Shown: one piece after another, positions 41,737 through 50,925 of the stretch
Position numbering within the stretch: position 1 is the stretch's first letter
Layout of the letters: the number at the start of each line of letters is the position of its first letter
From: Mesostigma viride
Taxonomy: Eukaryota; Streptophyta; Mesostigmatophyceae; Mesostigmatales; Mesostigmataceae
Reading direction: 5' to 3'
Assembly: GCA_009746045.1 (NCBI GenBank)
Contig: RPFO01002111.1
Location: 1-64,000 of the forward strand
Length of the DNA: 64,000 nt
Notes under the pieces: generated by a model
What the model saw: the letters and a program-made list of their open reading frames with translations, nothing else
The model's database searches: none
What the model was told of the DNA's origin: nothing
Position numbers and translations under genes: made by a program

Positions 41737-42207
41737 TTAACGGGCGTCCATGATCCGGAGGCACGACTCGTACTCGAGTCTCTCGGCCTCTTTCCGGACG
41801 AACTTGCGGAACGCCCAGAACTTGCGGGCGAAATCGTCCTCGGCCTTCCACCTCCTGGCGCCGTAAATGAAGAACGGGACACCCTCGGTGTCCTCGTAGG
41901 CGGCGCGCAATTCTTCGCGACACGCGGCGAAGTCCGGATTCGTCATGGCTTCGGCCACCCTCGCCCGTTCCGCCTTGGCCTCCGCGGCCTCCTTCGCGCG
42001 TCTCGCGTCCTCGGCGGCGTATCGCGCGCGGTTTATGTCCACCAACGTGGGCTGGACTGGGCAGTTCCCGACGGACGTGTTCAACGTCCCGGCGGCTTGT
42101 CTGCGCGCGAATTCGATCTCCATGTTCCGCAGGAACAACGGGACGTCCGACTCGTCCTTTGCGGTCTCCGTGTCTCCGGCTGCCGTCGCGGGCGACGGGT
42201 CCGTCAT
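41737..42207 (-). CDS. Viral island protein, helical, unknown (156 residues)
   Basis: Starts MTDPSPATAAGDTETAKDES. An Ala/Glu/Arg-rich helix spans residues about 60-90 (YAAEDARRAKEAAEAKAERA). Then comes an aromatic, charged segment (VPFFIYGARRWKAEDDFARK). No membrane segment or metal motif. Its upstream side carries the CATAAAAATCTTCGG stretch shared with the divergent gene at 42,272, which begins 64 bp away. Confidence 0.6.
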   Translation of the reverse strand: MTDPSPATAAGDTETAKDESDVPLFLRNMEIEFARRQAAGTLNTSVGNCPVQPTLVDINRARYAAEDARRAKEAAEAKAERARVAEAMTNPDFAACREELRAAYEDTEGVPFFIYGARRWKAEDDFARKFWAFRKFVRKEAERLEYESCLRIMDAR

Positions 42208-42271
42208 GCCGCCCCGTTTATGTACCGATCGGCATAAAAATCTTCGGCTGGACTAGATATACCGACAAACG

Positions 42272-42893
42272 ATGCCGACGAATCGCAGATCGACGCGCGT
42301 CCCGTCGACGCGACGCCCTCCCGGCGCCGCGCCGCGTTCGGACGACATGGCGAGGAGCGCGTGGGATGTGCGCGGGACGACCCGCCCGCGGTCGCAGCAC
42401 CACGCCGTCATGGCGGCGGCGTTCGCGTCGGCCACGGCCCCGGGACTCGAGTACCCCGGCGAGGACGCCCCGTTCTGCTCCCACGGGGTCGCCAAGGGGC
42501 TGACGATGGCCAGGGCGCTGAGGCTTTTCCGGGCGGTGTACCCGGACTTCCCGGAAGCCGAGCTGCAGGAGATGACGCGCGACGAGATGTGCGAGAAGAT
42601 GTCGTACGACGCCGTGGACGCCATGACCAAACTCGTGTGCGCAAAACTGATGGACGCCAACACCGACCCGGGGAGGATGGCGCACCTCGTGGCGATCGCC
42701 GCCGCGCTCGACGACAGACCGGCGGAGGCGTACGCGGGCATCCCGAAGCGGATCTTGTGCGAGATGATCTCCGAGCGTCTGAAGCCGCACCAACGGTTCC
42801 GCTTCCTGCGCAAACTCGTCCCGACCCGCGCGATGAAGTCGATCTCCGATTTCGCGCGCAAGGCCGCGGGCGCGGCGGGCGACGCCGCCCAAC
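42272..42893 (+). pseudogene. Viral island protein family A, first part; interrupted by a transposon (fossil)
   Basis: Starts MPTNRRSTRVPSTRRPPGAA. It is clearly a paralogue of the gene at 47,266: both share EDAP.FC..GVAKG, then a segment with F.AVYP (RALRLFRAVYPDFPEAELQE here), two M(T/N/P)(R/K)..(M/L)C(E/D)(M/I)I-type helices and HQRFRFLRKL.P. A 3.66-kb DNA transposon (42,894-46,552) separates this part from the remainder at 46,557-47,217. The open frame runs on into the transposon to 42,979, but that tail is not viral. Function unknown. Confidence 0.75.
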
Positions 42894-44069
42894 CATTGCA
42901 TTACCGAAAGAGGCAACATTCGTTTCCCTTGAAAATTCAAGTACAACGGACGGCGCGCAAATTTCAGCGTACGGACTGATCCAGGACCGGATCGACCAAA
43001 CCCGATCTGCCCAAATCTGCCCAAATCTTTCACTTCACGAGTCACTACCGGATCTGTACGGCACCTGCGGGCCGACTTCCTGATTCCGTGGACTCCGAGC
43101 ATAGAACATTTTTTTCTGAGACGGCAGGCTTAGTCTTTAAATTAGACCAACCTCGGGCAGTGTTCGATGGCATGGAAGCTCTTGCTGTCGTTTAAACGGC
43201 GCTGTCAATCAAGTCTGTTGGTTTTTAATTTTGACAGGACTCGCCCAGCATGTTTTCCGCATGTTTTTAGCTCCAGGAGTTATAACAGCTGTAATATCAC
43301 CAGTGGAATGCGGGAGGGGAGGTCGGGCTTAAGGAAAACTTTCTTTCGTTGTCATGCCACCATTCAAGCTCCGTGGTTACATGCACGACAGTGTAAGGCC
43401 CCTTCAAGAGAAGTTTCTGCGATCATAGACCGATAGTGCGCCACCGGTAGTGGTAGAGAAATTTCATGCGTTTCTTGGAACGCCTATAGGCTTAATGACG
43501 GCTAGGCAAACGAGCTACTATCTCGCCCCGGCTAATCTATGAAACGTAAGTGTGCCGCCTTTCCCGTGCGCAAGTGTGGGGATCTCAGCGGGTCATTCGT
43601 TGTCACGTTTACGAAGCGTCTACCCATGTGTTCCATGGCAAACGCGGTGTGCCTGGCATCCGCAATGTGCTCTGAGCATGGGTGTGTTCGGCATTGGTCT
43701 CGGCCGCAGCTTGTCAGGCCCTGGGTCGCGATGCACGAAGCACGGTGTGTGTGTGTGTGTGTGCGCGCGTGTGTATGACTCTTTGTGTCCGTAGCCAGTG
43801 TTGCCGCTTTAGTTCTGATGTATGACTTGCATCGCAGCACTTTGATATCAACACGGCTCACATTACCAGATTACTAGCAACACTGGTTACATGTTGCAAA
43901 CTGCAGTGGTATACAAATAATATTACAAATGCAAATAATCTGTACATAATATACAAAAGAGATGTCAATAATCTGCATTGAAGAAGATGCAGGTGTTTGA
44001 CTGTGCATGGAGGCAAGAGCTGCTTGTTGATAGCAGCCACCGCCATGGGCTATGTTGTGTCACTTTCAC

Positions 44070-44329
44070 ATATATTTGCCCATCGTCGTTTTCTTCAGCG
44101 CTGTAGTGCATGATGGCAGTGCCACAACAATCCATGCCAATGATTTGTCATGATGGGGGGAAAGGATGACAATTCTACCTGGCTGTTTGACACGTGCATG
44201 CTTGACTCGCTCACCCAGCCACTCCCTCCCTCACGCACCCACGCAAGCAAGCACACCCACATCCACACTGTCCCACGCACCCAAGCACGCACACCCACCC
44301 ACCCAGACAGCCAGACACACACACATGTC

Positions 44330-44411
<82 letters not shown>

Positions 44412-45205
44412 CACCCACCCACCCACCCACCCACCCACCCACCCACCCACCCACCCACCCACCCACCCACCCACCCACCCACCCACCCACCCACCCATCC
44501 ACCCACCCACCCACCCACCCCACCCACCCACCCACCCGCCCGCCCGCCCGCGCCGCCCGCCCGCCCACCCACCCACCCACCCACCCACCCACCCACCCAC
44601 CCACCCACCCACCCACCCACCCACCCACCCACCCACCTGCACCCACCCACCCACCTGCACCCACCCACCCACCTGCACCCACCCACCCACCCACCCACCC
44701 ACCCACCCGCCCGCCCGCCCGCCCGCCCGCCCGCCCACCCACCCACCCACCCACCCACCCACCCACCTGCACCCACCCACCCACCTGCACCCACCCACCC
44801 ACCTGCACCCACCCACCCACCTGCACCCACCCACCCACCCACCCACCCACCCACCCACCCACCCACCCACCCACCCACCCACCCACCCATCCATCAAACA
44901 TGCATGCACGTCTAGTGTCTCTCCATTTGAGCACCTGTCCTTACACCCCCGCAGTGGCAGCCAAGCGAGGAAGCAACCAAGGGACCAAGCGAACCCCCCA
45001 ACTGCCCGACATCACCGGAATGTACCGTCCGGAATGTTCGTATGGCGCGTTAATTGCACAAATACCTGCCCCACATTTTCTTCAACGCTATATAATGCAT
45101 TATCGCAGTGCCACAACAATCTGGGCTCTGAGATATTGAATCATACGGGGGGGGAAGATCACAGGCATACCTGGATGTTTCACACGTGCATGCCTGAACG
45201 GCACA
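44070..45205. repeat. Direct repeat flanking a satellite array
   Basis: About 140 bp at 44,070-44,215 recurs in diverged form at 45,060-45,205. Shared phrases are GCAGTGCCACAACAAT, a G-rich run of six or eight G and CACACGTGCATGC or GACACGTGCATGC. The copies flank the (TC)n and (CCCA)n arrays. The 8.2-kb transposon shows a comparable plan at 14.5-15.5 kb. Confidence 0.7.
44331..44891. repeat. (CT)n then (CCCA)n / (CCCG)n satellite
   Basis: About 75 bp of CT dinucleotides are followed by about 480 bp of CCCA tetramers. CCCG runs interrupt near 44,537-44,563 and 44,707-44,735, and CACCTGCACCCA units lie at 44,634-44,672 and 44,764-44,826. Confidence 0.95.
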
Positions 45206-46556
45206 TGGATTATGAAACAAATTGAAAGCACGGGCGCACAACATCAACCAATATCATAACTTATTTTACTGTACAAGGTAAGGTTCATTGGTACCACATG
45301 CATTACTGGACAACTTGGGAGTTGGGTTTGATATGGCCTGCAGGCAATCTATTGTGAAAACTGCAAGGCATGCTGGTATGGCTACTAAGTGGAACACCAT
45401 GAATGGAATCCCTAGGAACACCAAGCCTAGTAATGTAAATTACAGGTGGCACAACTGGCACACACCACATCGTGGCAAATATAAGCCTGGACTGCAACAG
45501 ATGATGGCATTTTCCTGTTATGGCATGGTCGATCGGAGGGAATTTTCAACTGTTAATGCCGATGGACAATGTGAAAGTTATTCCACATAGGGCGGCCCGG
45601 CACTCAGCTGCTAACGTCTAGCTGACAACAAGCTTCACGGCCGAATCAGGGATGCAGCGTCCACTATTAAACCAAGGCATATGAAAAAAAATTCCTGCAC
45701 AACGTCGGCTTACCGATGGTTGTGGTTAGCATGCGTGAACAAGAAGATTGTGTGGTTTGTACGCCAGTCTGATCCGGCGACATGGCAGTGGCTGCCGGCC
45801 AGCACATGCGCATGCCATTCGACATGCTGAATGGGGGGCTGTGCGTTAAAATCAAAATGAACATGACAAACATCTCATGTAAGAAATTTATATACAGCTT
45901 TCTGTCTCAAGCCAAAAAAGGGTGTGTCGTCATGCAATATATCAGTCCTGCCAGCCATAAACCTTAACTCCTAATCTGGAATTCACAATTGGCTTGTTTG
46001 AATCACACGCATAAACAAAGTAGTCGACACATGTCTACGGAAGCGGCATTTTGAACGTGAGATTGGATTGATTTGCCGTTTGGTTTGTAAGTTTCCCAGA
46101 CTGCCATCGCTAGCAAATATACCATGGCTAGCAGGTGCTGAGGTGCATTTTTTTGCTTAGGCAAGAACGGGACCATTTTTCTTTAGTCTAGCGCAAAAAA
46201 GGCTAAGCATGGGCGGGTCGACATGGCGTCGCATGGGCCGTGAGGCCGGACTTGAACGGACGATAGTGTTGTACTAGGTCAGGCTGAAAATGATTCCACC
46301 GTTTTCCTTTTCTGATTCCACCGTTTTTCCTTTCCGATTCCTTGGATGAAATCTGGCCGAATCAGACAGAATAGTTCCTGCGGTGCCAAAAGGGCGGTTA
46401 CGAAAATGTGTGGCTGGAGTTTGTGCGAAGGGTAACTACTTTGACTGGTGCGCACTTGAAACTAGTCGGCATTGCTAGATGCCGCGGGGGTACACTCCAA
46501 CTTGAAAGCCGGACGTCTTGGGGGTCAAGGCTTGGCTTTCGGTAATGCAATGTCGG

Positions 46557-47217
46557 CCAGATCGTGTTGTCCACCCCGGGGGTCGATAGCGTGCTGGGCC
46601 AGGCCCCTTTGTGGCTGCGAGGCGCGATGCTCGGTATGGGCGCGCTCAGGAGCATGTACCAGCCCAACGGCGTGCTGAAGGCCGGGTTCACGGCGACCGC
46701 GATCCCCACGCTCCTCCAGCTCGCCAAGACTCCCGTCCCGTCCACACTGGGCCAATCGCTGGCGAGGATGCCGGACGGAGGCGGCGAGTCGACGCGGCCG
46801 CCCGGGGCGTCGCCCGTCACGCAGAACACCTCGGCGGCTCCCCGACACGCGCACGACATCCTCTTCGACGACCCGGCGCCGTCGGTCGACGGTCCGAGTT
46901 TCCAGGATCGATTGAGGGAGATGTCCTCCCGAGCCCTGGAGTGGGGCATGCAGAAGGCCGGAGAAGCGGGGGACGCGGCCCGCTTGTACGGCCCCATGGC
47001 CGCCGAGAAGGCGACGGAGTGGCGGGACGCGGCCGCGGGGTACGGCGCCTCCGCCGTCGACCGAGTGAGAGAGGCGATGGCCGAGTACCTCGCGTCGCCC
47101 CCGGAAACCGACGCGCAGGTCGCGTACGGACCGGAACTCCCCACCGCGGTGCGGCCAGGGAGGAGTGACGCGGTCCGATACGACGCCGGCTATTTCGGGG
47201 GCAGTACTAGGCGGTAA
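46557..47217 (+). pseudogene. Viral island protein family A, second part (fossil)
   Basis: Continuation, beyond the transposon, of the gene begun at 42,272. It matches the middle of the paralogue at 47,266 by pattern (a GVDSVLGQAPLWLR-type segment opposite AIEQIIDFMPAWVK). It then has its own C-terminal part: a hydrophobic stretch, a Pro/Ser-rich linker and an amphipathic Ala/Arg-rich helix (EWGMQKAGEAGDAARLYGPM). No ATG of its own opens this piece. The gene is broken by the insertion. Confidence 0.7.
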
Positions 47218-47265
47218 GACGAACAAAATGTGTCTCTATAGCATGCATGATAGAGACGCGACGAC

Positions 47266-48687
47266 ATGCCGGCCGGGACGAAACGGTCGCGCGCGAGGAC
47301 GAGGAAGACCGCCGACGGCGGGGCGAAGAAGACCGCCGGTGGCACCGGTACTTCGGCCAAGACCAAGCGGACGAAGCCGAGAGCCGCCGCGACCAAGAAA
47401 CGGTCACCCGCGAAACGGACGCGGCCGAGCGCTCGCCACGTGATGATGTCGGCCGCCCTCGAAGCCGCCGCGCAGGAGGGGCTGGAATACGAGGGAGAGG
47501 ACGCGCCCGAGTTCTGCAACAAGGGGGTCGCCAAGGGGATGCCGAGGCACAGGGCCGTCGAGATCTTCAAGGCCGTGTACCCCCGGTACCCCGACTCGTA
47601 CATCCGCGGCATGAACCGCGAGCAGATGTGCGACATGATCTCGCACGCGCGGGTGAGCGAGGTCACTCGCCGACTGTGCGCGGACATGATGAACGAGCAC
47701 GCGTCCCAAGAACACGTGCCGCAGCTGATATCGATCGCCGCCGCGTTGGAGGGAAAGCCGGCGACGGATTACCGGGATATGGACAAGCGGACGTTGTGCG
47801 AGATCGTGGCGGACAGCATGCGGGTGCACCAACGTTTCCGCTTCCTCCGCCGCCTGATCCCCGCGCGCGTCATGAACATGATCCAGACGGTGGTGAAGCG
47901 CCTCGTCCTGTCGGCGGGCGACGCGTCCCGTTTGATCATGTCGATCCCCGCGATCGAGCAGATCATCGACTTCATGCCCGCGTGGGTGAAGGTCACCCTG
48001 CTGGGTCTCGGGACGACGCAGATCCTGTCGGGCGAGGACGAGAAGGACCGAGGCTGGTTCCTGGTGAGCGCGATCCCGATGCTGTTCAACCTCGCCGGAC
48101 AGAAGATGCCGGCCGACCTGGTCGCGGGCATGGCCTTGTTGAACCCGAACCGCAACGTGCGGGACTCGGCCGTGTTCGCGGGGACCACGAACGCGTACGT
48201 GCAATCCCGACGAGCGGCAAGAGCCGTCGCGCAGACGTACACGGACACCAAGCTGAAGGAGGGGTACGAAAAGGCGTCCCTGGATCTGCTGATCAATTAC
48301 CTCGTGAAGTCGGGCGCCGTGGTCGTCGACGACAAAAAGGGAGTGGTGATCATCCGGTATCCGGACGGCGACCATAAGACGTTGAAGACGAAGGGGACAT
48401 TTTACAATTCGTCCGTGTCGGACGTGGTCAAGCAGGAAATGGCCGACAAGAACTCGAAGATGCGCATGTTCGACGCTATGGCGGAACAAGACGCCGGTTA
48501 CCGCGAATCCAAACAGAGACTCGACACGGAGTACCAGGAGAGGCTGGAGAGACTGGAGAACGAGAGAGGCAAGATAGAGTTCCGGGACATGAACACGGGC
48601 TCGGCGGAGGAAGAGGCGTTCAGTACGACGGGCGCCATCGGAGCCTTAGCGAGAGCCGCGTTGTCCTCCGTCACGGGATCCGGATAG
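47266..48687 (+). CDS. Viral island protein family A, intact-looking paralogue
   Basis: 473 residues starting MPAGTKRSRARTRKTADGGA. The 55-residue N-terminal tail is Lys/Arg/Thr-rich. Residues about 58-210 are helical with two copies of a M(N/D)(R/K)xx(M/L)C(D/E)(M/I)(I/V) motif (GMNREQMCDMISHARVSE and DMDKRTLCEIVADSM), reminiscent of short helical ELC-type motifs common in giant-virus proteins. Residues about 215-290 are hydrophobic (PAWVKVTLLGLGTTQILSG, LVSAIPMLFNLAG) and may be membrane-inserted. A beta segment (GAVVVDDKKGVVIIRYPDG) and a coiled tail (QERLERLENERGKIEFR) follow. It overlaps the convergent MGNCC gene by 17 bp. Function unknown. Confidence 0.7.
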   Translation: MPAGTKRSRARTRKTADGGAKKTAGGTGTSAKTKRTKPRAAATKKRSPAKRTRPSARHVMMSAALEAAAQEGLEYEGEDAPEFCNKGVAKGMPRHRAVEIFKAVYPRYPDSYIRGMNREQMCDMISHARVSEVTRRLCADMMNEHASQEHVPQLISIAAALEGKPATDYRDMDKRTLCEIVADSMRVHQRFRFLRRLIPARVMNMIQTVVKRLVLSAGDASRLIMSIPAIEQIIDFMPAWVKVTLLGLGTTQILSGEDEKDRGWFLVSAIPMLFNLAGQKMPADLVAGMALLNPNRNVRDSAVFAGTTNAYVQSRRAARAVAQTYTDTKLKEGYEKASLDLLINYLVKSGAVVVDDKKGVVIIRYPDGDHKTLKTKGTFYNSSVSDVVKQEMADKNSKMRMFDAMAEQDAGYRESKQRLDTEYQERLERLENERGKIEFRDMNTGSAEEEAFSTTGAIGALARAALSSVTGSG

Positions 48688-48856
48688 ACGCGTCCGCGGG
48701 CGTCGTCTGCTGCCCCTTCTTCTCGGCCTGGACCTTCTCGAAACGGTACCGTATCACCGCGCGCATGCCGGGGGGTAACGAGTCGCGTCGTCGCGCGTAG
48801 AAATCCTCGACCTTCTCGTCCGTCTCGCGCCTCGGAACGGCGCAACAATTCCCCAT
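48671..48856 (-). CDS. Tiny MGNCC protein, probably lipid-anchored
   Basis: 61 residues starting MGNCCAVPRRETDEKVEDFY. Gly2 followed by Cys4 and Cys5 is the classic start of N-myristoylated, dually palmitoylated proteins, which attach to the inner face of membranes. The rest is basic and helical with no transmembrane segment. The neighbour at 48,878 also begins with MGCC. Poxviruses and other large DNA viruses use myristoylated proteins in virion membranes. That role here is inference. Minus strand, 21 bp downstream of the second MGCC gene. Confidence 0.55.
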   Translation of the reverse strand: MGNCCAVPRRETDEKVEDFYARRRDSLPPGMRAVIRYRFEKVQAEKKGQQTTPADASIRIP

Positions 48857-48877
48857 CCCGCGTGTCTATCTAGACGG

Positions 48878-49048
48878 TCACAGATGAAATCGGGGCTCCC
48901 TCCTCCCCTCGCCCGCCATCCGCACCGAGTCCCCGTCCGCCCCTCGGGAGCTGTTCTCGAACTTGGATTCGTACACCACCCGGCCGTCGACCTCGATCGC
49001 CTGCCGTTCGCGGCGGGGCGTCGTCAGCTTGCCCGGACAGCACCCCAT
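48878..49048 (-). CDS. Tiny MGCC protein, probably lipid-anchored
   Basis: 56 residues from the ATG at 49,048 (MGCCPGKLTTPRRERQAIEV). The frame is also open upstream to 49,105, but the MGCC start is preferred because it gives an N-myristoylation/palmitoylation signal like that of the adjacent gene. The remainder (DGRVVYESKFENSSRGADGD) is hydrophilic. The two genes form a minus-strand pair of lipid-anchor candidates. The small size limits confidence. Confidence 0.5.
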   Translation of the reverse strand: MGCCPGKLTTPRRERQAIEVDGRVVYESKFENSSRGADGDSVRMAGEGRREPRFHL

Positions 49049-49118
49049 GAGTTCTCGAGCAGGAGCGCCCGTTATTACCCGTCTCAATGAAAATGTTTTG
49101 GACACACGAGATGCACGG

Positions 49119-49164
49119 AACGCATTCTTTATTATTCGTCAATAAACTTGTCCAACAAAATCGT
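49119..49164. terminator. Poly(A)-type signals on both strands
   Basis: TTTATT at about 49,119 and AATAAA at about 49,140 and 49,163. They lie just downstream of the minus-strand genes ending near 49,192 and 49,441, fitting a minus-strand 3' end. The plus-strand signals have no obvious partner. Confidence 0.4.
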
Positions 49165-49191
49165 CAATAAACTCGTCTATCCGTTTCGGGA

Positions 49192-49440
49192 TCAGTTCAG
49201 GAGAAGCAGGCCGTTGGAGCCAGGACGCCGCGGCTGTCGTGCGAATATGCGCGGGACGCCGAACGGGTACGGGTCGAACGTCAGGGAACGGGCCGCCAGG
49301 GCGACCGCGAGGACGAACAGGACGCGGGGAGGAGAGGGGCGGACGCGAACGCGTTCCACATCGCCGAGGGCGCGCGAGAGATGTCCATGGGTCAAGGGTG
49401 GGGTCGTACTATTCTGCGTCGATAATAATGCTGGCGGTCG
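49192..49440 (-). other. Open stretch with one hydrophobic segment, no clear start
   Basis: The minus strand is open here and includes a hydrophobic segment (VLFVLAVALAARSLTF), but no ATG opens it. It may be remnant coding sequence of the channel-gene area or a chance frame. Not called as a gene. Confidence 0.25.
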
Positions 49441-49722
49441 TCAGAAGACGCAGGAGAGGGCGTGCAATCCGGTACATGTCCTCGCGACCCGTCCGACGGG
49501 CGCGACGTCCCAATACCCGAGCGTGGTGCCGGTGGCCACGCTGAGGTAGAGCGCGTCGCCGAGGGAGAGGCGTCGGGAGAAGGCCTTGGGGTCGCGGAGG
49601 GACACGAGCCAGTACACGATCGCGAAGAGGAGGACGAGCGCCACGCGGAAGAGCGCGTAGACGCTGACCGCGCCGAGCACGAATCGGACGAACCGGGCGT
49701 CTCGCAGGAGGTCGAGCACCAT
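49441..49722 (-). CDS. Kcv-like viral potassium channel candidate (fossil)
   Basis: 93 residues from the ATG at 49,722 (MVLDLLRDARFVRFVLGAVS), almost the 94-residue length of chlorovirus Kcv. A long hydrophobic segment at residues about 12-40 (TM1) is followed by a short turret. A pore helix and filter-like segment SLGDALYLSVATGTTLGYWD lies at residues 53-72, with an acidic-proline exit (DVAP) and a short second hydrophobic stretch. It lines up by eye with the Kcv pore, with D-x-x-Y...T-x-x-T-x-G-(Y/F) spacing and a His in the last helix. The filter is divergent, and whether the copy is whole is not certain. Kcv channels depolarise the host membrane at entry, and that role is inferred here. 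Confidence 0.6.
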   Translation of the reverse strand: MVLDLLRDARFVRFVLGAVSVYALFRVALVLLFAIVYWLVSLRDPKAFSRRLSLGDALYLSVATGTTLGYWDVAPVGRVARTCTGLHALSCVF

Positions 49723-50225
49723 CGGGTCGATATCTGTACCCGTCGATAAATAAATCCGTCGAGGCGGGCGTTCGCCCGTCCCGCGTGCGCCCTTTTTCTC
49801 CGCCCCGGATGAGACGCGACGGACGGGCGCGCGGATGGAGTGCCGGGCGTTGGAGACGGCGAAGGGCGCGATCCGCGCGTGCGTCGTGGCCGCCACTCAC
49901 ACCGTGCTCGTGTGGGCGTGCAAGGTGGCCACCTGGCCGGAGTAGGCGGCGGGTCGGCCGTCCGATCGCTCGCGTCGTTTCCCACCGTGGATTGGAGCGA
50001 CCCGTGGATCCGACACGGCGCGGCGCGGTATACAATACGGCGAGACCCTCTCGCCGGCACGAAACTGCGGCTGGTCCGTCTCGTCCGCGCTCAGAGTCAC
50101 AGGACTTCCGGACATCGCCCGCGTCCGATTGTCCCGGAGAGACGCGAGTACACCGCCGGTGTCCGCTGACGCATCGGCTCGTTCGGGCCGGCCACTTCGT
50201 CTCTGTCGATCATCGACAGGACATC

Positions 50226-50669
50226 ATGTCGGGAGCGCTCGCGCTGTACCTGCAACCCGTCCACGCCGCGCCGGAAGGCGAGGCGGACCCGATCGCAGGC
50301 AAGATCCGCGTGACGCCCGATGGCAAGATCTCGGTCATCGATGCCATCAAAGGAGTGATGTTCACGAACGAGGACGGGAGCCTCGTTCCGAATGCCGCAA
50401 CGCAAGCATCTGGGGCCCTGTGTAGGATTTACAAGGCCCATCCCGAAGTTGAAGCACCGTGCTTCAACAGGAAGTTCCCCGGTGCCAGGCAGCGAGAGAC
50501 GCCGGTGACGGACCGTCAGGGCCTGATCGAGATCATCCAGTTGCTGCCGGGCAAGAAAGCTGCCAGTTTCCGCCACGCCCTGGCTGTCCTGCTCGAGAGG
50601 TACCTGGACTCAGGCAACTGCCTTCGAGCGTGTGTGGACCCAAGCGGGTCCTCAAGCAGACCACGCTGA
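50226..50669 (+). CDS. Bro/KilA-like domain protein, short member
   Basis: 147 residues starting MSGALALYLQPVHAAPEGEA. The N-terminal part, GKIRVTPDGKISVIDAIKGV, leads into the core RKFPGARQRETPVTDRQGLI, then EIIQLLPGKKAASFRHALAV and LLERYL. The same core (KFPGRGQNETPVTD, EIIMLLPG, RKQIAVLLRRYL) is in the partial gene at 63,199. The layout resembles the Bro-N/KilA-type domains of large DNA viruses, and proteins with this core are widespread in protists. DNA binding is inferred. Its C-terminus is much shorter than in the 63-kb relative. Confidence 0.6.
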   Translation: MSGALALYLQPVHAAPEGEADPIAGKIRVTPDGKISVIDAIKGVMFTNEDGSLVPNAATQASGALCRIYKAHPEVEAPCFNRKFPGARQRETPVTDRQGLIEIIQLLPGKKAASFRHALAVLLERYLDSGNCLRACVDPSGSSSRPR

Positions 50670-50925
50670 AACTCGCAAGAATGTGACGTGCGCATCGCGT
50701 GGTCCGTCCGATCGGGCGGGATCGTCTCCGCCGTAGATGATCCCTTGGACGACACGGATGGACGGAATGGTCGGGCGCGTCGGCCGCCTCTTTAAATCCG
50801 CTCTCTCCCCTCCTCCGCCCGCCAGACCCGCGCGATCTCCCCCCTCCGTCTCCCGTGACCACCGGGACAGGCGCGCTGTCCGACGAACGAAACAAATCGC
50901 AGGCCATAACAAAAAGACGCAGAGG

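Larger units (their letters stand above)
42980..46535. other. Interior of the 3.66-kb transposon
   Basis: No gene supported. Frames of up to about 330 codons across 44,150-45,139 come from the CCCA/CTCT arrays and read as Pro/His/Thr or Gly/Val/Trp repeats. The segments 43,100-43,730 and 45,210-46,500 show nothing recognisable. Confidence 0.6.
42894..46552. mobile_element. 3.66-kb DNA transposon inserted in a viral gene
   Basis: Perfect 17-bp terminal inverted repeats CATTGCATTACCGAAAG (42,894-42,910 and complement at 46,536-46,552). The interior is AT-richer than the island and carries (TG)n, (TC)n and (CCCA)n arrays, like the host-type mobile DNA elsewhere in the window. No transposase is recognised, so it is probably non-autonomous. 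The target duplication is not clear, and the flanks allow at most about 3 bp (CCA). Its left and right flanks match different parts of the paralogue at 47,266, which confirms an insertion. Confidence 0.85.

Noticed and set aside
44150-45139. 329-codon frame rich in Pro-Thr-His
   Set aside because: Direct reading of the CCCA and CT satellite. No non-repetitive protein sequence supports it.
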